A stretch of 64,000 nt of DNA from HGM12713 sp045588165 (GTDB lineage Bacteria; Bacillota; Clostridia; Oscillospirales; CAG-272): NCBI GenBank assembly GCA_045588165.1, contig JAZNDP010000066.1:1-64000 (forward strand). Reading direction: 5' to 3'. Below are positions 41,901 through 48,962 of this stretch, in pieces. The notes below the pieces were generated by a model. It saw only the letters and a program-made list of their open reading frames with translations. It did not search any database and was not told where the DNA came from. Every line of letters begins with the position of its first letter. Positions within the stretch are counted from its first letter, which is position 1. A program made the position numbers and the translations under genes.

Positions 41901-42033
41901 TCTTTCCGCATCCGGAGGGTCCGAGAATCGAGACAAACTCGTTCTTGCGGAACTTTAGGCTGACGCCGTTCAGGGCGTGAACCTCGCTCTCGCCGGAGAC
42001 GTAGGTTTTAACGATATTTTTTAATTCAAGCAT
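38923..42033 (-). CDS. MacB/FtsX-type ABC transporter, ATPase fused to permease
   Basis: 1036 aa. The ATPase domain (about 1-230) has GPSGCGKTT, MSGGQ and LLADEPTGALD, closest to the LolD/MacB group. A Lys-rich linker with KKKKNKKKR leads to a membrane helix near 276-300. A large extracytoplasmic domain of about 560 aa follows, then three C-terminal helices of the FtsX type with the coupling segment ERTKEIGILRSIGAS. This group does not import substrates; members transmit force to extracytoplasmic partners or expel peptides and lipoproteins. No two-component system is beside it. The ATG at 42033 has AAGGAG upstream. Confidence 0.92.
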   Translation of the reverse strand: MLELKNIVKTYVSGESEVHALNGVSLKFRKNEFVSILGPSGCGKTTMLNIIGGLDRYTSGDLVIGGVSTKEYRDGDWDSYRNHSIGFVFQSYNLIPHQSVLSNVELALTLSGVSKSERRARAVEALEKVGLGDQLNKRPNQMSGGQMQRVAIARALVNNPDILLADEPTGALDTTTSVQIMDLLKEVARDRLVIMVTHNPELAEEYSTRIVRLRDGEIVDDSAPYEGEPTEEVLAVEITEIQETEKKKKNKKKRATKKTSMSFLTALSLSKNNLLTKKGRTILTSFAGSIGIIGIALILSLSNGIQLFIDQVQEDTLSTYPLTINKTTADYASMLSAMTQVSEIDVESLEDDKIYIDDSLGTMMSAMSATVENDLTAFKKHLDENYDQIKDAVSDIQYTYDLNLRIYNGDGSVQVSPTTIFNNMGSSFQGISEMMENMGGMGIFSEMIDNQDLLDQQYELVGEGSHWPEKANEVVLVVGKNNTISKMTLYMLGVLDQSELEDVMKQLMTEGEYEASHMEPLPLEDFLGMKFRLLNSYEFYEKTDEKYTVDGVEYNIWNEKIYDQKSFVTENGTELVISGIVRPKPGVSGTSINGAIGYTRALTDQILAETAESELIKQQKAVPQYNALTGLKFERTHYTPETIGDLIDKIDGQTMAQFYPFVTQMILQNPEFAAMLDVKDPTSLLSVLFLMSEKDQAATITAIANAAMEADGFSTLCNVLTMMSPDTQITPANFIRLMPVMSQEQLMAALMGIPASDRMPMPIKGMIDLAGTEKMAVIYRDVSNALKGMEVNEEIFKRLIENGNKFIPDFATSETFLTLEETLYKMAPQTDATYESVLADLGDAEKASPASINFYAKDFESKKTIEQFIKDYSDSQTDESKKIQYTDLIGSLMSGVSTIINVISYVLVAFVSVSLVVSSIMIGIITYISVLERTKEIGILRSIGASKRDISRVFNAETLIIGFAAGALGVLTTLLLCLPINAIIHALTDMTNINAVLPWAAAIILVAISMFLTFIAGLIPSKIASRKDPMEALRTE

Positions 42034-42167
42034 CGTTTTCTCCTTCATTTCTTTACAAAAAATATAACATGGTATATGATACCACAATTTTTTTAACGTT
42101 CAGTTGATTTTTTCGTAAAATTGCGTGAAATTTTTTCTATCTTTGTGATGGTTTTGTGAAGACGGGC

Positions 42168-42854
42168 TTACAGCTCGATTCGAGCGCTTTTATCGGTTAG
42201 AATGGAATAGCAAACGTCTCCCGCGATAATGAAATGGTCCACGAGACGAACCCCGATGGGTTCTATTGCCTGCAGCAGACGCTCTGTTGACCGTCGATCC
42301 TCGGCAGAGGGATAGGGAACTCCGTCGGGGTGGTTGTGAACCAAAATGACGGAGGAGGCGTTGCTCTCCGATATGACGCGAACCAGCTTGTTGAGCAAAA
42401 TTCCGGAGGATGTGGGCAGACCGTCGTCCAGTTGAAGAACCCGTTTCAGATTTCCCGTGCCGCCGAACAGCATCAAAAAGAGCTTTTCGCAAGAGGATCC
42501 GATAAACAGGCTTTGCATATAAATCAGCAACTCGCTTTTGCCGTTCAGAAGCCCTCGGGGATTGATTCCGCTTCTTTGATACAGCGCAACGATAGAGGGA
42601 AGAAGCTTTAGAAAAAACGCCGAGCGGCTGCCGATTCCCTCTACCTCCTTCAGCTCCGATTCCTTGGCATCCAATATGCCTCGGACCGAGCCGAAGCGAT
42701 CCAGCAGTCGATGCGCGGTTTCGTTGGTATTACAGCGGGGAATGCATTCAAAGAGCAGAAGCTCCAGTATTTCGTGCTCGTCAAGAAGGGCTCCGCTGGA
42801 AAATTTTGCGCGCAGCCGATTGCGGTGGCCCTCGTGCAGATTGTTGTTTGACAT
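42168..42854 (-). CDS. radC: RadC-family JAMM protein
   Basis: 228 aa. An N-terminal helix-hairpin-helix region (KEVEGIGSRSA) precedes the JAB1/MPN metalloprotease-like domain with HNHPDGVPYPSAED: metal ligands His173, His175 and Asp186. Despite its name, a DNA repair role is not established; in many genomes it lies near murein and cell-shape genes. AAGGATC precedes the ATG. Confidence 0.93.
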   Translation of the reverse strand: MSNNNLHEGHRNRLRAKFSSGALLDEHEILELLLFECIPRCNTNETAHRLLDRFGSVRGILDAKESELKEVEGIGSRSAFFLKLLPSIVALYQRSGINPRGLLNGKSELLIYMQSLFIGSSCEKLFLMLFGGTGNLKRVLQLDDGLPTSSGILLNKLVRVISESNASSVILVHNHPDGVPYPSAEDRRSTERLLQAIEPIGVRLVDHFIIAGDVCYSILTDKSARIEL

Positions 42855-43022
42855 GGTCGTGATCCTTGTTTGTCCGTATTATGTGTATTTTTATTTCCTC
42901 AAAAGGAAATTTTTTCTGATCGTAAGTGTTTTACTGTCTTGCCGTTATTTGCCGGTTATAAATCTTTGGACGCGACTCAAACTAACTTTGAGCGGAAATC
43001 CGTTTCAAAGGAGGACTTGACA

Positions 43023-43238
43023 ATGATTATGGACAGAATCGCTCTGATCATCACCATCATCGGCGCTCTGAACTGGGGCAGTATCGGACTGTTCCGATTC
43101 GATATCGTCGCATGGTTGTTTGGCGGTCAGACAGCTCTTGGCAGCCGGATCGTTTATACCGTTGTGGCTCTGGCCGGCATTTGGTGTGTATCTCTCATCT
43201 TCCGCGCCCGTGAACGGTTTGCAGAATTGGATGAGTAA
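43023..43238 (+). CDS. DUF378 membrane protein (YuzA-like)
   Basis: 71 aa. The start MDRIALIITIIGALNWGSIGLF is the DUF378 signature, with two membrane helices (about 4-24 and 40-60). The function is unknown. A strong AAGGAGG site precedes the ATG at 43023; a second ATG two codons on is also possible. Confidence 0.88.
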   Translation: MIMDRIALIITIIGALNWGSIGLFRFDIVAWLFGGQTALGSRIVYTVVALAGIWCVSLIFRARERFAELDE

Positions 43239-43329
43239 TAAATGAAAATGGGGGATTGGCGATCCGATGGGCAAGCGTACAACTGCCGGCGGAAGAACCA
43301 ACCCCTTTTTTGAAAATTGCCGTTGGCTA

Positions 43330-43358
43330 TTGACAAACGAAGAAAAATAGCGTATAAT
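43330..43358 (+). promoter_or_regulatory. perfect consensus promoter of the antisense RNA
   Basis: TTGACA at 43330-43335, 17-bp spacer, TATAAT at 43353-43358. Confidence 0.85.
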
Positions 43359-43364
43359 AAACAC

Positions 43365-43448
43365 GGTGAGGCACCGAAGGTGGGCGCTTCCTCAAGTCGT
43401 TAACGGAAAATAACCGCTATGTTGGTCGCAGGGCGGTTATTTCTTTTT
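43365..43448 (+). ncRNA. antisense RNA (predicted type I antitoxin)
   Basis: An RNA of about 84 nt from the promoter above, with a 5' hairpin (GAGGCACCGAAGGTG region) and a Rho-independent terminator at 43408-43448. It is transcribed against, and overlaps, the 3' end of the small toxin gene on the minus strand. This resembles the txpA/RatA layout. No ORF of note lies in it. Confidence 0.75.
43408..43448. terminator. shared terminator of toxin and antisense RNA
   Basis: 10-bp stem 43408-43417 with 43433-43442, 15-base loop, TCTTTTT on the plus strand and TTTT at the stem end on the minus strand. The toxin stop codon lies inside the stem. Confidence 0.75.
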
Positions 43449-43529
43449 ATTATTTAAAAGTTCAATGATACAGGTAATCAGTGCGATCAGCAGGTTGCAA
43501 AAAAGAAAAAGCTCCTCCCAAGTAATCAT
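43437..43529 (-). CDS. small holin-like toxin of a type I toxin-antitoxin pair
   Basis: 30 aa: MITWEELFLF at the start, one hydrophobic helix, then NNKKK at the end. This is the pattern of the putative holin-like toxin (Hol_Tox/TxpA-like) peptides, which depolarise membranes when over-made. GGAGG lies eight bases before the ATG at 43529; an earlier ATG at 43535 is too close to it. The mRNA starts near 43648, giving a structured leader of about 120 bases that may hide the ribosome binding site. The antisense RNA covers its 3' end. Confidence 0.8.
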   Translation of the reverse strand: MITWEELFLFCNLLIALITCIIELLNNKKK

Positions 43530-43572
43530 CGACATCACCTCCCTCTCCCGAGGAAGGTAAAAAGAGATATTC

Positions 43573-43616
43573 ACGCTTCCTCGAAGAATCGGGAAGCGTC
43601 GCCACCGATTCGGTGG
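43573..43616 (-). promoter_or_regulatory. structured leader of the toxin mRNA
   Basis: Two hairpins: ACGCTTCC (43574-43581) with GGAAGCGT (43593-43600), and CCACCG with CGGTGG (43602-43616). They may delay translation, as in known type I toxins. Confidence 0.5.
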
Positions 43617-43654
43617 AGCAACAGCTCGGCAACCACAGGTTGTCCCATACCTAT

Positions 43655-43683
43655 ATTATACCACATTTTTGTCAATTTGTCAA
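43655..43683 (-). promoter_or_regulatory. perfect consensus promoter of the toxin mRNA
   Basis: Minus strand TTGACA (43683-43678), 17-bp spacer, TATAAT (43660-43655). Confidence 0.85.
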
Positions 43684-43720
43684 GAAAAATCTACATCACA
43701 AGAGAAAAAAACGCGGACGA

Positions 43721-44590
43721 TCAGCGCACGTTCAGGATCTGCGGAACGGTATCGATCAGATCGGACGCCATCAGGGAATATTCCCCCATTCGGCGGGCGG
43801 CGGCGTCACCGCAAAGACCGTGGAGATAGACCCCTAGGGCAGCGACAGTAAGGGGGGAGAGCTCGCCGTGGCGGCACTGCGCCCAGAGTCCGCCTATCAT
43901 TCCCGCAAGAACGTCTCCCGATCCTCCCGTTGCCATGCCGCTGTTTCCCGTTTGATTTCGGTAGACTAGGTCTGTGCCGTCGGAAACGGCGGTACGGTGT
44001 TCCTTGAGCACACAGACCGCGCCATACCGCTTGGCAAAATCGTAGGCGGCAGCCTCGCTGTCCGCGAGAATCTCCTCAGGCGATTTGCCCGTCAGACGGG
44101 AAAGCTCCAGAGGATGGGGTGTGAGAATGGCATTTTTCGTATATTTGAGCAGAGAAGGATTGCGCGCGAGAAGATTCAGCGCGTCGGCATCCAATACGCG
44201 TGGCTTGTCGCTGTTTCGCAACAGATAAGAGAGAAGCTTGCGGGAGGCGGGAGTGACACCCAGTCCGCATCCAATGACCAGAACGTCAGCCCACGCCGCC
44301 GCTTCGGCAACGACGTCCATGTCAGGTGTTTCTCTGTCATAGGTGGTGACGATGGCTTCGGGAAACTGCGTCTGGAGAATGACGCGATTTTCCTCTACCG
44401 TCAGAATCCGAACAAGGCCCGCTCCCATACGGTAGGCAGCCTTGGCGCAAAGATAAGCGGCGCCGCTCATGCCATAGCTTCCGCAGACACAAAGAAGTCG
44501 TCCAAAGGTTCCCTTATGGGATTGTTGATGACGGGTAGGGAGGAGTGAGAGCGCCTCCTCGGAATAGGAATAGATGGAATAGGGCTTCAT
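43721..44590 (-). CDS. nnrD: ADP/ATP-dependent NAD(P)H-hydrate dehydratase
   Basis: 289 aa. It repairs hydrated NAD(P)H. Ribokinase-like fold with GTFGRLLCVCGSYGMSGAAYL, LTPHPLELSRL and GNSGMATGGSGDVLAG, the nucleotide-binding signature. Only the dehydratase domain is present; the NnrE epimerase domain often fused to its N-terminus is missing, so a separate nnrE is expected elsewhere. GGGAGG precedes the ATG. Its promoter was not clear. Confidence 0.92.
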   Translation of the reverse strand: MKPYSIYSYSEEALSLLPTRHQQSHKGTFGRLLCVCGSYGMSGAAYLCAKAAYRMGAGLVRILTVEENRVILQTQFPEAIVTTYDRETPDMDVVAEAAAWADVLVIGCGLGVTPASRKLLSYLLRNSDKPRVLDADALNLLARNPSLLKYTKNAILTPHPLELSRLTGKSPEEILADSEAAAYDFAKRYGAVCVLKEHRTAVSDGTDLVYRNQTGNSGMATGGSGDVLAGMIGGLWAQCRHGELSPLTVAALGVYLHGLCGDAAARRMGEYSLMASDLIDTVPQILNVR

Positions 44591-44712
44591 TTATGACCTC
44601 CCGTTTGTCGATTTCTCTGTCTATTTTACCATATATATTCGGTAAAGTAAAGAAAATTGCCAGTATTTTTTCCAAAATCGAGGATTTTTACAGATAATAT
44701 TTAAAAAAACTC

Positions 44713-44741
44713 TTGACAAGCGCCGTAGAATCGATTATAAT
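44713..44741 (+). promoter_or_regulatory. perfect consensus promoter for yceD-rpmF
   Basis: TTGACA at 44713-44718, 17-bp spacer, TATAAT at 44736-44741. The leader is about 65 bases long. Confidence 0.85.
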
Positions 44742-44811
44742 ATGTATTGTCGCATTTTATGTCAATCAATTTTGGTTTTACGCGTGACTCAAAATCCACA
44801 GGAGGTAGAGT

Positions 44812-45333
44812 ATGATCGTCGACGTTGGTCCGCTTCTTCGAGGTGAGACAAAACGGCTGGAGATAGATTATATGCTGTCTCCCGAGCAGATGGACGGAAT
44901 CACCTTTGATTCCGATGCTCGCGTTACCGGTTGTATTACCGATAACGCCGGATACATGCGCCTGACTTTGAAGGCTGAGATCGGCTACCACGGGGAATGT
45001 GCCAGATGTCTTGCTCCGGTTGACGGAGTTTTCTCTCTTGACTTCGAGCGCACGGTTGCCACCGAGGGGACGCTGACCGAGGAACAGCTGGAGGAGTCGG
45101 ACGAGTACGTGGTGCTCAACGGTTCGGCGCTCGACGTGGATGAGCCTTTGAGAGAGGAGCTTTTGCTGGGATTTCCCATGCGTCTGCTCTGCTCCGAGGA
45201 TTGTTCCGGACTGTGTCCGCATTGCGGAAAGCCGAAGCGGGATGGAGATTGCGGTTGCACGAGGAAGGAAATCGACCCGCGGCTGGCAATTCTCAAAACC
45301 TTTTTTGACGATGGCGAAGAAGAAAAGAATTAA
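44812..45333 (+). CDS. yceD: YceD-family protein (DUF177)
   Basis: 173 aa. YceD proteins are almost always next to rpmF and are linked to 23S rRNA accumulation in bacteria and plants. The conserved GECARCLAPV and a C-terminal CSEDCSGLCPHCGKPKRDGDCGC are present, giving a likely zinc site. It is followed by rpmF after 46 bases, which supports the call. AGGAGG precedes the ATG. Confidence 0.9.
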   Translation: MIVDVGPLLRGETKRLEIDYMLSPEQMDGITFDSDARVTGCITDNAGYMRLTLKAEIGYHGECARCLAPVDGVFSLDFERTVATEGTLTEEQLEESDEYVVLNGSALDVDEPLREELLLGFPMRLLCSEDCSGLCPHCGKPKRDGDCGCTRKEIDPRLAILKTFFDDGEEEKN

Positions 45334-45379
45334 TTTATATAAATGAACGTGTTACACGCGCTTCAAGGAGGTGTAGATC

Positions 45380-45565
45380 ATGGCAGTACCGAAGAAGAAA
45401 GTATCGAAGGCTCGTAGAGACAAGAGACGCTCCAATAACTGGAAGCTGATGCTCCCCGGCATGACGAAGTGCCCCAAGTGCGGCGAATTCGTTATGAATC
45501 ACCGTGTTTGCAAGGCTTGCGGATATTACGGCGGCAAGGAAGTGCTCAAGGTTGAGAGCAAATAA
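45380..45565 (+). CDS. rpmF: 50S ribosomal protein L32
   Basis: 61 aa. MAVPKKKVSKARRDKRR is the diagnostic N-terminus. The zinc-ribbon form is present, with CPKC and CKAC, so this is the zinc-dependent paralogue. AAGGAGGTG precedes the ATG. Confidence 0.97.
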   Translation: MAVPKKKVSKARRDKRRSNNWKLMLPGMTKCPKCGEFVMNHRVCKACGYYGGKEVLKVESK

Positions 45566-45575
45566 TTCAAAAGAG

Positions 45576-45610
45576 AGCGGCTTTGTTGACAAACAAGCCG
45601 CTTCTTTTTT
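45576..45610 (+). terminator. terminator after rpmF
   Basis: 8-bp stem 45576-45583 with 45595-45602, then TTTTTT at 45605-45610. Genes downstream may be reached by readthrough, because I see no promoter before 45624. Confidence 0.75.
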
Positions 45611-45623
45611 CAGGAGTGTACCG

Positions 45624-46205
45624 ATGAAAACAAAACTGTGGCGGATTTTACCGATGGTCCTTGCGCTGATGCTTTCTCTTGTCGCCTGTTCCCAAAGTGA
45701 TGCGGCGGACGGGGTGGAATGGGTTGAGTACGACCTGGACTGTTTGGAAGAATATGTGACATTAGATACCTACGTGGGTCTTACGGTGACTCTATCCTCG
45801 GCTGACGAGGCAAAGGGGGAAGCAGTCTTTCGCACGGTGTTGGATCGGGCGCAGATTCATTCTTATCCGCAGGAGCAGCTGGACTACTACACGGCGCAGG
45901 AGCGGGCGAAATATCGGTATCTGGAGCAGGAGATCTCTGAGGAGACTCTTCTTGCCGATGCGCGCGAGCTGGTCAAGGAGGATCTGGTCTACCGATATAT
46001 TCTGAAGGATACGGGGATGTCCCTGACCGAGCGGGAAAAGACCGAGCTTTTTGATCGGTACGTAGAGAAATACGTCCGCACCTATGGATACAGCGCGGAA
46101 TACGTCAGAGAGAACATGAAGGATCTGGTGTATGAATCCATGCTGTACGACAAGACCATGGAATATCTGATTTTGAATAATACCTTTGCGACAGGTCAGG
46201 AATAA
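45624..46205 (+). CDS. lipoprotein with trigger-factor-C/SurA-like helical domain
   Basis: 193 aa. A signal peptide ends in the lipobox LVAC (Cys22). The mature protein is mostly helical: residues about 50-190 follow the pattern of the C-terminal chaperone arms of trigger factor (VTLSSADEAKGEAVF, then long charged helices). No isomerase domain is present. It may be an extracytoplasmic holdase-type chaperone, but this is inference from a weak resemblance. The ATG at 45624 has CAGGAG upstream; the longer frame from 45504 runs through rpmF. Confidence 0.65.
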   Translation: MKTKLWRILPMVLALMLSLVACSQSDAADGVEWVEYDLDCLEEYVTLDTYVGLTVTLSSADEAKGEAVFRTVLDRAQIHSYPQEQLDYYTAQERAKYRYLEQEISEETLLADARELVKEDLVYRYILKDTGMSLTEREKTELFDRYVEKYVRTYGYSAEYVRENMKDLVYESMLYDKTMEYLILNNTFATGQE

Positions 46206-46226
46206 GAAAAATAGAAAGAAACAAGC

Positions 46227-46997
46227 ATGAAAATTTTAGCGATTGGCGACGTGGTTGGCGCCAAAAGTATTGAATATTTGCAACAAACCCTTTGGAAGAA
46301 GCGGCAGGAACTTGGTGCCGATTTCGTTGTGGTGAACGGAGAGAATGCCACCGACATTCACGGAATCAGCGCTCCCGATGCGGGGAGGCTTATGGAGGCG
46401 GGAGCAGATCTTGTCACCCTTGGCAATCATACCTTTGGCAGACGAGATATCTGTCAGACACTCAATGATGCCGATTGGATTCTTCGCCCCGCCAATTATC
46501 CCCCTCTGGTACCGGGAAGCGGATATACGGTCTTAAATCTTTGCGGATGGCGGATCCTTTGTATCAACATTATGGGAACAGCGCTGATGGAGCCTCTTTC
46601 CTGTCCCTTTGCCACCGTGGATCGGATTTTGGAGAGGGAGAAGGGAAGCTATGATTTCGCGCTGATGGATATTCACGCCGAGGCGACTTCGGAGAAGATC
46701 GCCCTTGCCCGCTATTTTGACGGGCGAGTCCATATCATGTTCGGAACCCATACCCACGTGCAAACGGCTGACGAGCAGGTTCTCCCGGGTGGGAGCGGAT
46801 ATATTACCGATCTTGGTATGACGGGTCCTATGGACGGTGTCATCGGGTCGGACGCGGAGGGCGTGATTGAGCGCTTTCGCACAAAAATGCCGGTTCGGTT
46901 TCGGGTAGCGGAGGGAGAGATCCAAGCCCACGGAGCCCTCTTTGATTTGAATACCGATACCATGCGAGTCATGTCGGTTCGAAGAGTCCGATTTTGA
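46227..46997 (+). CDS. ymdB: YmdB-family metallophosphoesterase
   Basis: 256 aa. The family (TIGR00282) is a calcineurin-like phosphodiesterase that in Bacillus cleaves 2',3'-cAMP and affects biofilm and motility choice. Metal-site motifs are GDVVG at 7-11, VNGENAT, TLGNHTFG and FGTHTHVQTAD. The C-terminal GMTGPMDGVIG is typical. It lies between the lipoprotein and mrnC, in a run of RNA-related genes. Confidence 0.92.
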   Translation: MKILAIGDVVGAKSIEYLQQTLWKKRQELGADFVVVNGENATDIHGISAPDAGRLMEAGADLVTLGNHTFGRRDICQTLNDADWILRPANYPPLVPGSGYTVLNLCGWRILCINIMGTALMEPLSCPFATVDRILEREKGSYDFALMDIHAEATSEKIALARYFDGRVHIMFGTHTHVQTADEQVLPGGSGYITDLGMTGPMDGVIGSDAEGVIERFRTKMPVRFRVAEGEIQAHGALFDLNTDTMRVMSVRRVRF

Positions 46998-47017
46998 CCC
47001 CGAGGAAAGGAGAAACT

Positions 47018-47404
47018 ATGGAGCCTATGCTGAACACCTATTCCACCGCGTCTCTGGCATATCTCGGAGACTGTGTGCTGGAGCTTTGCGTCAGACAGTA
47101 TCTGGTGAAGAGCGGACTTTCCTCTTCGGCGTCCCTGAATAAAAAGGCGCTGGAATTTGTTCGCGCTACGGCACAGGCGGAGGCGATGAAACGAATCCTT
47201 CCCATTCTCTCGGAGGAGGAGGAGGCCGTGTTCCGCCGTGGGCGGAACGTGGGACATACCAATACTCCGAAATCCGCCACGGTTGCGGAGTATCGCGCTG
47301 CCACGGGAATGGAGGCACTCTTTGGCTGGTTGTATCTGGCACGACGGCAGGAGAGGATCGACGAATTGTTCTTGATCGCCTATGATCTTGCCAAATCCCA
47401 CTAA
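47018..47404 (+). CDS. mrnC: Mini-ribonuclease III
   Basis: 128 aa. Mini-III trims 23S rRNA ends. It consists only of the RNase III catalytic domain, without a double-stranded RNA-binding domain: AYLGDCVLELCVR carries the first acidic residues and a C-terminal ALFGWLYLARRQERIDEL carries the second set. AAAGGAG precedes the ATG at 47018; a TTG at 46994 is in frame inside the end of ymdB. Confidence 0.93.
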   Translation: MEPMLNTYSTASLAYLGDCVLELCVRQYLVKSGLSSSASLNKKALEFVRATAQAEAMKRILPILSEEEEAVFRRGRNVGHTNTPKSATVAEYRAATGMEALFGWLYLARRQERIDELFLIAYDLAKSH

Positions 47405-47437
47405 TACATGATCTCAATTAGGAAAGGAATAAATAAT

Positions 47438-47944
47438 ATGAACAACCCCATTATTAAAATCAACGTAAAGGACTTCGGTACGATGACTGCCGAGCTCTAT
47501 CCCCTGCAGGCACCCAAGACGGTTGCCAACTTTATAAAGCTTGCGGAGGAAGGATTCTTCTCCGGACTGATCTTTCACCGCGTGATCCGTGGCTTTATGA
47601 TTCAGGGCGGCGGCTATACCGAGGAGATGGAGCACAAGGAGTGCGATGCGATTGCGGGTGAGTTCCGCGCCAACGGCTTTTCGCAGAATACCCTGAAGCA
47701 CACCAGAGGCGTGCTTTCCATGGCGCGTACCTCCGACCCCAACTCGGCATCCTCCCAGTTCTTTGTGATGCATATGGACGCGCCCCATCTGGACAACCAG
47801 TACGCGGGCTTCGGTAAGGTCACCGAGGGCTTGGATGTTCTGGACGCGATTGCCAACACCCCCACAGGCAATTACGGCTGGTATATGCAGGACGTACCCC
47901 AGACTCCCGTGGTCATCGAGAGCATTGAGGTCGTGAGCAAATAA
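47438..47944 (+). CDS. cyclophilin-type peptidyl-prolyl cis-trans isomerase
   Basis: 168 aa. Cytoplasmic, without signal peptide. Active-site residues of the cyclophilin fold are clear: FHRVIRGFMIQGG, GVLSMARTSDPNSASSQFFV, and FGKVTEGLDVLDAI. The tryptophan of cyclosporin-binding forms is replaced, as in most bacterial members. AAAGGAA lies upstream. Confidence 0.95.
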   Translation: MNNPIIKINVKDFGTMTAELYPLQAPKTVANFIKLAEEGFFSGLIFHRVIRGFMIQGGGYTEEMEHKECDAIAGEFRANGFSQNTLKHTRGVLSMARTSDPNSASSQFFVMHMDAPHLDNQYAGFGKVTEGLDVLDAIANTPTGNYGWYMQDVPQTPVVIESIEVVSK

Positions 47945-47956
47945 GGAAACGAATCA

Positions 47957-47992
47957 GGGCAGGTACACCGATCGGCGTACCTGCCCTTGTTA
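47957..47992 (+). terminator. terminator after the cyclophilin gene
   Basis: 10-bp stem 47957-47966 with 47977-47986 and a self-complementary loop; the T-tail (TTGTT) is weak. Confidence 0.6.
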
Positions 47993-48028
47993 CTGTAAAA
48001 AAACGCACAAAAATTTTTTTGCCACCAA

Positions 48029-48057
48029 TTGACAAATCTTTCGAACCATGGTACAAT
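48029..48057 (+). promoter_or_regulatory. promoter for the AraC-family gene
   Basis: TTGACA at 48029-48034, 17-bp spacer, TACAAT at 48052-48057. Confidence 0.75.
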
Positions 48058-48120
48058 ATTGGTAAAATATAAGGCTTTTGAACGAAAAGACACGAAAAAA
48101 GCATAAAGAGGGTTAAGTCC

Positions 48121-48909
48121 ATGAAAAAATTTGACATATCCAATCTGGTGATCTCCCGCATCGTGAATATCTACAGCTATACGCTGGCACAGGATACTGA
48201 AGCAGAGGCTGTGGCGGAGCACTCCTTGCTGATCCTGAAGCGGCAGGGGCGCTCCAGCTACACGGTGGGGGGAGAGGAACATACCATCCAATCGGAGCAG
48301 GTACTTTTTCTTCCCGCGGGAACAGAATACTCCTTGTACGTTGACCGTCAGGGTGACTGCGCCGTGGTAGAATTCGACACCGTGGACACGGGTGAGGCAC
48401 CCTGTGCGGGAGTTTATCTGACCGACTCGGAGGGGGATGTTGCCGCATCCTTTAAAAATCTGCTTTACTACTGGGCTCTCCGCGGTCCCGCCTACCACTC
48501 CAAGTGTCTGTCCGAGCTGTACGGCATGCTGACTCTGCTGTCCTCGATTCATTCCTATACGGATTCTCTGGCAGGAAAATACAGTCTGATCCACAAATCG
48601 GTGAAATATATCGAGAAGAATTATCGGAGACAGGATCTCTATACCCCCGATCTTGCCGAGATGTCGGGGATCGGAGAGACCTATTACCGCAACATCTTTA
48701 TCGCGGTATTTGGAATGCCCCCTACGCGCTACGTACAGCAGTATCGGGTAGAAAAGGCAAAGGAGCTGTTGGTGGGAACCGACCTCTCCATGGAGGAGAT
48801 CGCCCTGCGCGTCGGCTTTGCCAATTCCTCGTACTTCTGCAAGGTATTCAAATCCACCACGGGACTTACCCCCTCGGAGTTTTCCGAGAAGGGAAGACAA
48901 ATCGGATAA
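48121..48909 (+). CDS. AraC-family transcriptional regulator
   Basis: 262 aa. An N-terminal cupin-like sensing domain (about 1-110; HSLLILKRQGRSSY, LFLPAGTEY) is followed by the double helix-turn-helix, with DLAEMSGIGETYYRNIFIAVFGMPPTRYV and EIALRVGFANSSYFCKVFKSTTGLTPSEF. Ligand and targets are unknown; it is a single-gene unit with its own promoter and terminator, and no adjacent sugar operon. The ribosome binding site (AGGGTTAAG) is modest. Confidence 0.9.
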   Translation: MKKFDISNLVISRIVNIYSYTLAQDTEAEAVAEHSLLILKRQGRSSYTVGGEEHTIQSEQVLFLPAGTEYSLYVDRQGDCAVVEFDTVDTGEAPCAGVYLTDSEGDVAASFKNLLYYWALRGPAYHSKCLSELYGMLTLLSSIHSYTDSLAGKYSLIHKSVKYIEKNYRRQDLYTPDLAEMSGIGETYYRNIFIAVFGMPPTRYVQQYRVEKAKELLVGTDLSMEEIALRVGFANSSYFCKVFKSTTGLTPSEFSEKGRQIG

Positions 48910-48929
48910 GATCGGCTCAATCAAAAAAG

Positions 48930-48961
48930 GATCCCCTTCACAAGGAAGGGGATCTTTTTTT
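48930..48961. terminator. bidirectional terminator between araC-type gene and ygiQ
   Basis: 10-bp stem 48930-48939 with 48945-48954, loop ACAAG, T7 on the plus strand, A-run on the other side. Confidence 0.85.
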
Positions 48962-48962
48962 G

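Noticed and set aside
43239..43329. Long-loop terminator after the DUF378 gene
   Set aside because: GGGGATTGG and CCAACCCC can pair before a T6 run, but the loop is about 40 bases and the stem imperfect; too weak to list as a feature.
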